This document shows positions 61,130 through 64,000 of a stretch of DNA of 64,000 bases, piece after piece (the first letter of the stretch is position 1; every line of letters starts with the position of its first letter). Under the pieces are notes generated by a model. It was not told where the DNA came from. It saw only the letters and a program-made list of their open reading frames with translations, and searched no databases. Position numbers and translations under genes: made by a program. Source of the DNA: Polynucleobacter campilacus (GTDB taxonomy: Bacteria > Pseudomonadota > Gammaproteobacteria > Burkholderiales > Burkholderiaceae); the NCBI RefSeq assembly GCF_002206625.1, contig NZ_NGUP01000005.1, positions 44,776-108,775 on the forward strand. The letters are read 5' to 3'.

Positions 61130-62278
61130 GTGAATAGCACCTCCCTCTCGCACCGCAAGTATGCGATCGTCGGTGGCGGCCTGATGGGCCGTCTGCTGGC
61201 GGTTGCGCTTGCCCAGCGAGGCGCGCAAGTAGATCTATTTGATAAAGGCGATGCAAATGCTCATGGCTCTGCTGCCCGAGTGGCTGCTGCGATGCTTGCA
61301 CCTCTCGCAGAATCTGTCATCACAGAAGATTCGGTAGTACGGATGGGTATTTATGGTCTATCTCGCTGGAAAGAGTTGATCGGTCAACTGTCAACTCCAG
61401 TATTTTTTCAACAAGATGGCACCTTAATTGTGTGGCATCGGCAAGATGCTAGTGAAGCGCAGCGATTCACGACCCACTTAGAGCGTAACTGCCGCAACAA
61501 TGCATTATTACAATTGCCGCAAAAGCTAAATACTGAAGCAGTACGTGACTTAGAGCCAGGTCTTGCTGAGCGTTTTACTCAAGGATTGTTTTTGCCTAAT
61601 GAGGGGCAGCTTGATAATCGCCAATTGTTGGATGCTCTGCTTTTAGAGCTCGGCATTCTCAAAGTTCATTGTTATTGGCATACGCAAGCCCATCCCGATG
61701 ATCTTCGCAAAGACCAAACTTATCAGACTGTAATTGACTGTCGCGGTACTGGTGCTTTGGATGTTTGGGCTTCTAATGGCGCTAATACCTTACGCGGGGT
61801 GCGCGGTGAAGTCATTCGTTTGCATGCGCCCGAGGTCAAACTCAAGCGCCCAACCCGCCTCATTCATCCACGCTACCCAATCTATATTGCCCCAAAAGAA
61901 AATGACATCTATGTCGTTGGCGCAACCGAAATTGAATCAGATGACTTATCCGAGATGAGCGTGCGCTCTGCTATGGAATTACTCAGCGCCGTGTATACCG
62001 TGCATAGCGGTTTTGCTGAGGCCCGTATTTTAGAAATGGCAACCCAATGTCGCCCAACTCTGAAAAATAATCTTCCAGAGATCAAGACACGCAAAGATAA
62101 AGACCTCTGCGATGTGATGATGATCAATGGTTTGTATCGCCATGGCTACATGATCTCTCCGGCGGTTCTAGACTGCGCCTTAGAGCTCTTAGCTTTGGGC
62201 GAAAGCAAAACTGCTTTGGAATTAGGATTGAACATTAGTAAAGAAGCCAGCAATCAAGAGGCTAGCGTATGCGCGTAA
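61130..62278 (+). CDS. thiO: FAD-dependent glycine oxidase ThiO
   Basis: ThiO oxidises glycine to the imine used by ThiG to build the thiazole ring. The protein (about 382 residues) begins with the dinucleotide loop YAIVGGGLMGRLLAVALAQRGAQVDLFDKG and has the DAO-family core, with YPIYIAPKENDIYVVGATEIESD and the C-terminal MMINGLYRHGYMISPAV. The start is unclear: GTG 61130 or TTG 61124, neither with a strong ribosome site. It follows thiC by 17 bases and precedes thiS with a 10-base overlap, supporting coupled translation. Confidence 0.92.
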   Translation: MNSTSLSHRKYAIVGGGLMGRLLAVALAQRGAQVDLFDKGDANAHGSAARVAAAMLAPLAESVITEDSVVRMGIYGLSRWKELIGQLSTPVFFQQDGTLIVWHRQDASEAQRFTTHLERNCRNNALLQLPQKLNTEAVRDLEPGLAERFTQGLFLPNEGQLDNRQLLDALLLELGILKVHCYWHTQAHPDDLRKDQTYQTVIDCRGTGALDVWASNGANTLRGVRGEVIRLHAPEVKLKRPTRLIHPRYPIYIAPKENDIYVVGATEIESDDLSEMSVRSAMELLSAVYTVHSGFAEARILEMATQCRPTLKNNLPEIKTRKDKDLCDVMMINGLYRHGYMISPAVLDCALELLALGESKTALELGLNISKEASNQEASVCA

Positions 62279-62466
62279 TAGTCAATCAAGTGGAGTATGA
62301 GCTCCCTGCCCAGAGCATGATCTCGGATGTACTCTCTTTAATTGATGCCCGGCCACCTTATGCTGTGGCTGTCAATCTGAACTTTGTTCCCAAGACTCAG
62401 CATAGAGAATTTTTGCTCAATGAGAATGATCAAGTTGAAGTGATCGCTCCAGTTACCGGTGGCTAA
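62269..62466 (+). CDS. thiS: Sulfur carrier protein ThiS
   Basis: ThiS is the small ubiquitin-like protein that carries thiocarboxylate sulfur to ThiG. The 65 residues end in the required diglycine (IAPVTGG). The beta-grasp pattern ([29 protein letters not shown]) is normal. The start ATG 62269 lies inside the end of thiO. No ThiF adenylating enzyme is in the visible part of the operon. Confidence 0.95.
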   Translation: MRVIVNQVEYELPAQSMISDVLSLIDARPPYAVAVNLNFVPKTQHREFLLNENDQVEVIAPVTGG

Positions 62467-62479
62467 GATACGAGAATTC

Positions 62480-63301
62480 ATGACAGCTCCATTACCCAAT
62501 AATCTCAATAGCGCCGATGCCTTAGTGCTATACGGTGAGAGCTTTGCTAGCCGCCTGCTATTAGGAACCTCGCGCTATCCCTCTCCACAAGTGCTGGAGA
62601 ATGCAGTTCAAGCCTCCAATCCGGCAATGATTACAGTGAGTCTGCGCCGCCAAGGAACATTCACTACAGAAGCACATAGTGGCTTTTGGGATCTCTTAAA
62701 GAAAATGGCTGTTCCAGTTCTACCCAATACTGCTGGCTGTCACAGCCTTCAAGAAGTAATCACGACTGCACAAATGGCACGTGAGGTATTTGAGACTGAC
62801 TGGATCAAGCTCGAATTGATTGGTGATGATTACACCCTGCAACCGGATACTTTGCGCTTGGTTGAAACAGCGCAAACCCTAATTAAAGATGGCTTTAAGG
62901 TTTTGCCCTATTGCACTGAAGACCTCATTTTGTGTCAACGTTTAGTTGATGTTGGTTGCCAAGCAGTCATGCCTTGGGCAGCGCCGATTGGCACAGGTCA
63001 AGGCCCGTTAAATCCTTATGCTATGAAGTTGCTGCGTGATCGCTTAAAAGTTCCTCTCTTAGTTGATGCAGGCTTAGGCCTTCCATCCCACGCCTGCACT
63101 GTAATGGAATGGGGATTTGATGGCGTGTTACTCAATACCGCCGTTGCGCTTGCTGAAGATCCGGTAGTGATGGCAAAAGCCTTTGCGATGGCAGTCGATG
63201 CTGGTCGTGCAGCCTATTTATCTGGAGCCATGAAGCCCCAAGAATCTGCGCAGGCAAGCACACCGTTGGTTGGAACTCCTTTTTGGCATCAGAGCCAATG
63301 A
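62480..63301 (+). CDS. thiG: Thiazole synthase
   Basis: ThiG makes the thiazole phosphate from deoxyxylulose phosphate, the ThiO product and ThiS thiocarboxylate. The 273 residues from ATG 62480 include [21 protein letters not shown], the TIM-barrel segments [31 protein letters not shown], and [34 protein letters not shown] at 62459 would give 280 residues and overlap thiS by 8 bases, so the start is not settled. Its TGA overlaps the ATG of thiE (ATGA). Confidence 0.95.
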   Translation: MTAPLPNNLNSADALVLYGESFASRLLLGTSRYPSPQVLENAVQASNPAMITVSLRRQGTFTTEAHSGFWDLLKKMAVPVLPNTAGCHSLQEVITTAQMAREVFETDWIKLELIGDDYTLQPDTLRLVETAQTLIKDGFKVLPYCTEDLILCQRLVDVGCQAVMPWAAPIGTGQGPLNPYAMKLLRDRLKVPLLVDAGLGLPSHACTVMEWGFDGVLLNTAVALAEDPVVMAKAFAMAVDAGRAAYLSGAMKPQESAQASTPLVGTPFWHQSQ

Positions 63302-64000
63302 GTTTAATTCGGGATCTTGCTGATCAAATTGTGGCAGCCCATGGTAATGGTGATCTATGCCTACCTATTCCAGCATTCAGCATCAGCGCACCGCCCCCCA
63401 GAATTGATAATGAATCTGCTGCTGATCATTACGAGCTTGCTGGCGCGCTCGCAGCAATCAATATGGGCTTTATTGAATCGGATGCCAAAGTATTGGGTAA
63501 GGCTTGGTCCCGCATGGTACAGGGCGATGGCGGCTTTGATGCCTTGAAGTGGCCTAACAGACCAGAGCACTTTGGTTTACTGCCTTGGACTCGTAATATG
63601 AATCCCAATGCTTTCCCAGAATGCCCAATGCGTTTAGGTTTATACGGCATCATGCCCGATGCAGATTGGGTAAAGCGGATGGTTGATGCGCAGCTTCCAA
63701 CGGTCCAATTGCGTTTTAAATCTGAAGATAAATATAAAATCAGAAAACAAATCAAAGAGGCAGTGAAGGCCACTAAAGACACTCAGACCCTGCTCTTCAT
63801 TAATGATTATTGGGAGCAAGCAATTGATGAAGGCGCTTATGGCGTTCATCTTGGCCAAGAAGATATGGCGATTGCTGATTTAGATAGAATTCGATCAGCC
63901 GGTTTGCGCTTAGGTTTAAGCACTCATGGTTATGCCGAGATGCTTTATGCAGATCGTTTTTGCCCAAGCTATATTGCAATGGGTGCAGTTTTTCCAACCA
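63298..64000 (+). CDS. thiE: Thiamine phosphate synthase with N-terminal extension (cut by window end)
   Basis: The ATG at 63298 overlaps the thiG stop and the frame is open to the window edge (234 codons). From about residue 113 it is a ThiE barrel: [18 protein letters not shown], the QLRFK phosphate-side motif, [34 protein letters not shown] and [10 protein letters not shown]. The first 110 or so residues are not part of the usual ThiE of about 210 residues. They include [22 protein letters not shown] and [18 protein letters not shown]. ThiE joins pyrimidine and thiazole phosphates, so it fits as the last step of the operon. Confidence 0.9.
   Translation, partial: MSLIRDLADQIVAAHGNGDLCLPIPAFSISAPPPRIDNESAADHYELAGALAAINMGFIESDAKVLGKAWSRMVQGDGGFDALKWPNRPEHFGLLPWTRNMNPNAFPECPMRLGLYGIMPDADWVKRMVDAQLPTVQLRFKSEDKYKIRKQIKEAVKATKDTQTLLFINDYWEQAIDEGAYGVHLGQEDMAIADLDRIRSAGLRLGLSTHGYAEMLYADRFCPSYIAMGAVFPT

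Overview
The window is a dense stretch of core chromosome from a free-living betaproteobacterium, most likely Polynucleobacter or a close relative in the Burkholderiaceae. The evidence is the moderate GC content, the class I polyhydroxybutyrate (PHB) genes, the bamD/rluD/pgeF/phaC neighbourhood, and the protein sequences. I see no insertion sequence, prophage, integrase, CRISPR array or rRNA. Three tRNA genes are present: Val-TAC, Leu-TAG and Arg-CCT.

Layout. 1-3185: eno (partial), kdsA and pyrG, all minus. 3271-6676: two small envelope proteins, then acnB, closed by a bidirectional terminator. 6721-11506: a spermidine-synthase-like protein and purL. 11528-14381: an ABC ATPase divergent from a GDSL thioesterase, then a PpiD-like chaperone that lacks its parvulin domain. 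14483-20808: a proteostasis block of tRNA-Val, lon (split by a +1 frameshift, with a heat-shock-type promoter), clpX, clpP, tig and tRNA-Leu. 20888-26628: ispF and ispD divergent from mfd and serB. 26637-34265: thiolase, rimO, phaR, phaB, phaC, pgeF and rluD, all minus, with bamD divergent. 35191-39446: alr divergent from lplT, then a holD-like gene, rimI and tsaB. 39481-46779: a vitamin-B12-dependent propionyl-CoA to succinyl-CoA operon (mutA, meaB, pccB, pccA, epimerase-like) divergent from a FadR-type GntR regulator with a palindromic operator. 47583-50616: two small cytochromes c, a RidA protein, a MobA-like nucleotidyltransferase and XdhC. 50631-55060: parC and parE. 55139-57732: a CaiB-type CoA-transferase, an MFS carrier and a 46-residue membrane protein. 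57797-64000: tRNA-Arg, a paired DnaA-box palindrome, a DUF4743 Nudix hydrolase, then a TPP riboswitch and thiC-thiO-thiS-thiG-thiE. thiE runs off the window end.

The genes form several working units: PHB storage with its phasin-type regulator, propionate/odd-chain carbon entry to the TCA cycle, protein quality control (trigger factor, ClpXP, Lon), and riboswitch-controlled thiamine synthesis beside a likely thiamine-diphosphate repair enzyme. Most genes are ordinary. The points most worth a second look are the split lon, the domain-deleted PpiD, the DnaA-box palindrome beside tRNA-Arg, the Nudix/thi neighbourhood, the overlooked 46-residue membrane protein, and the near-leaderless GntR gene whose operator sits on its own promoter.
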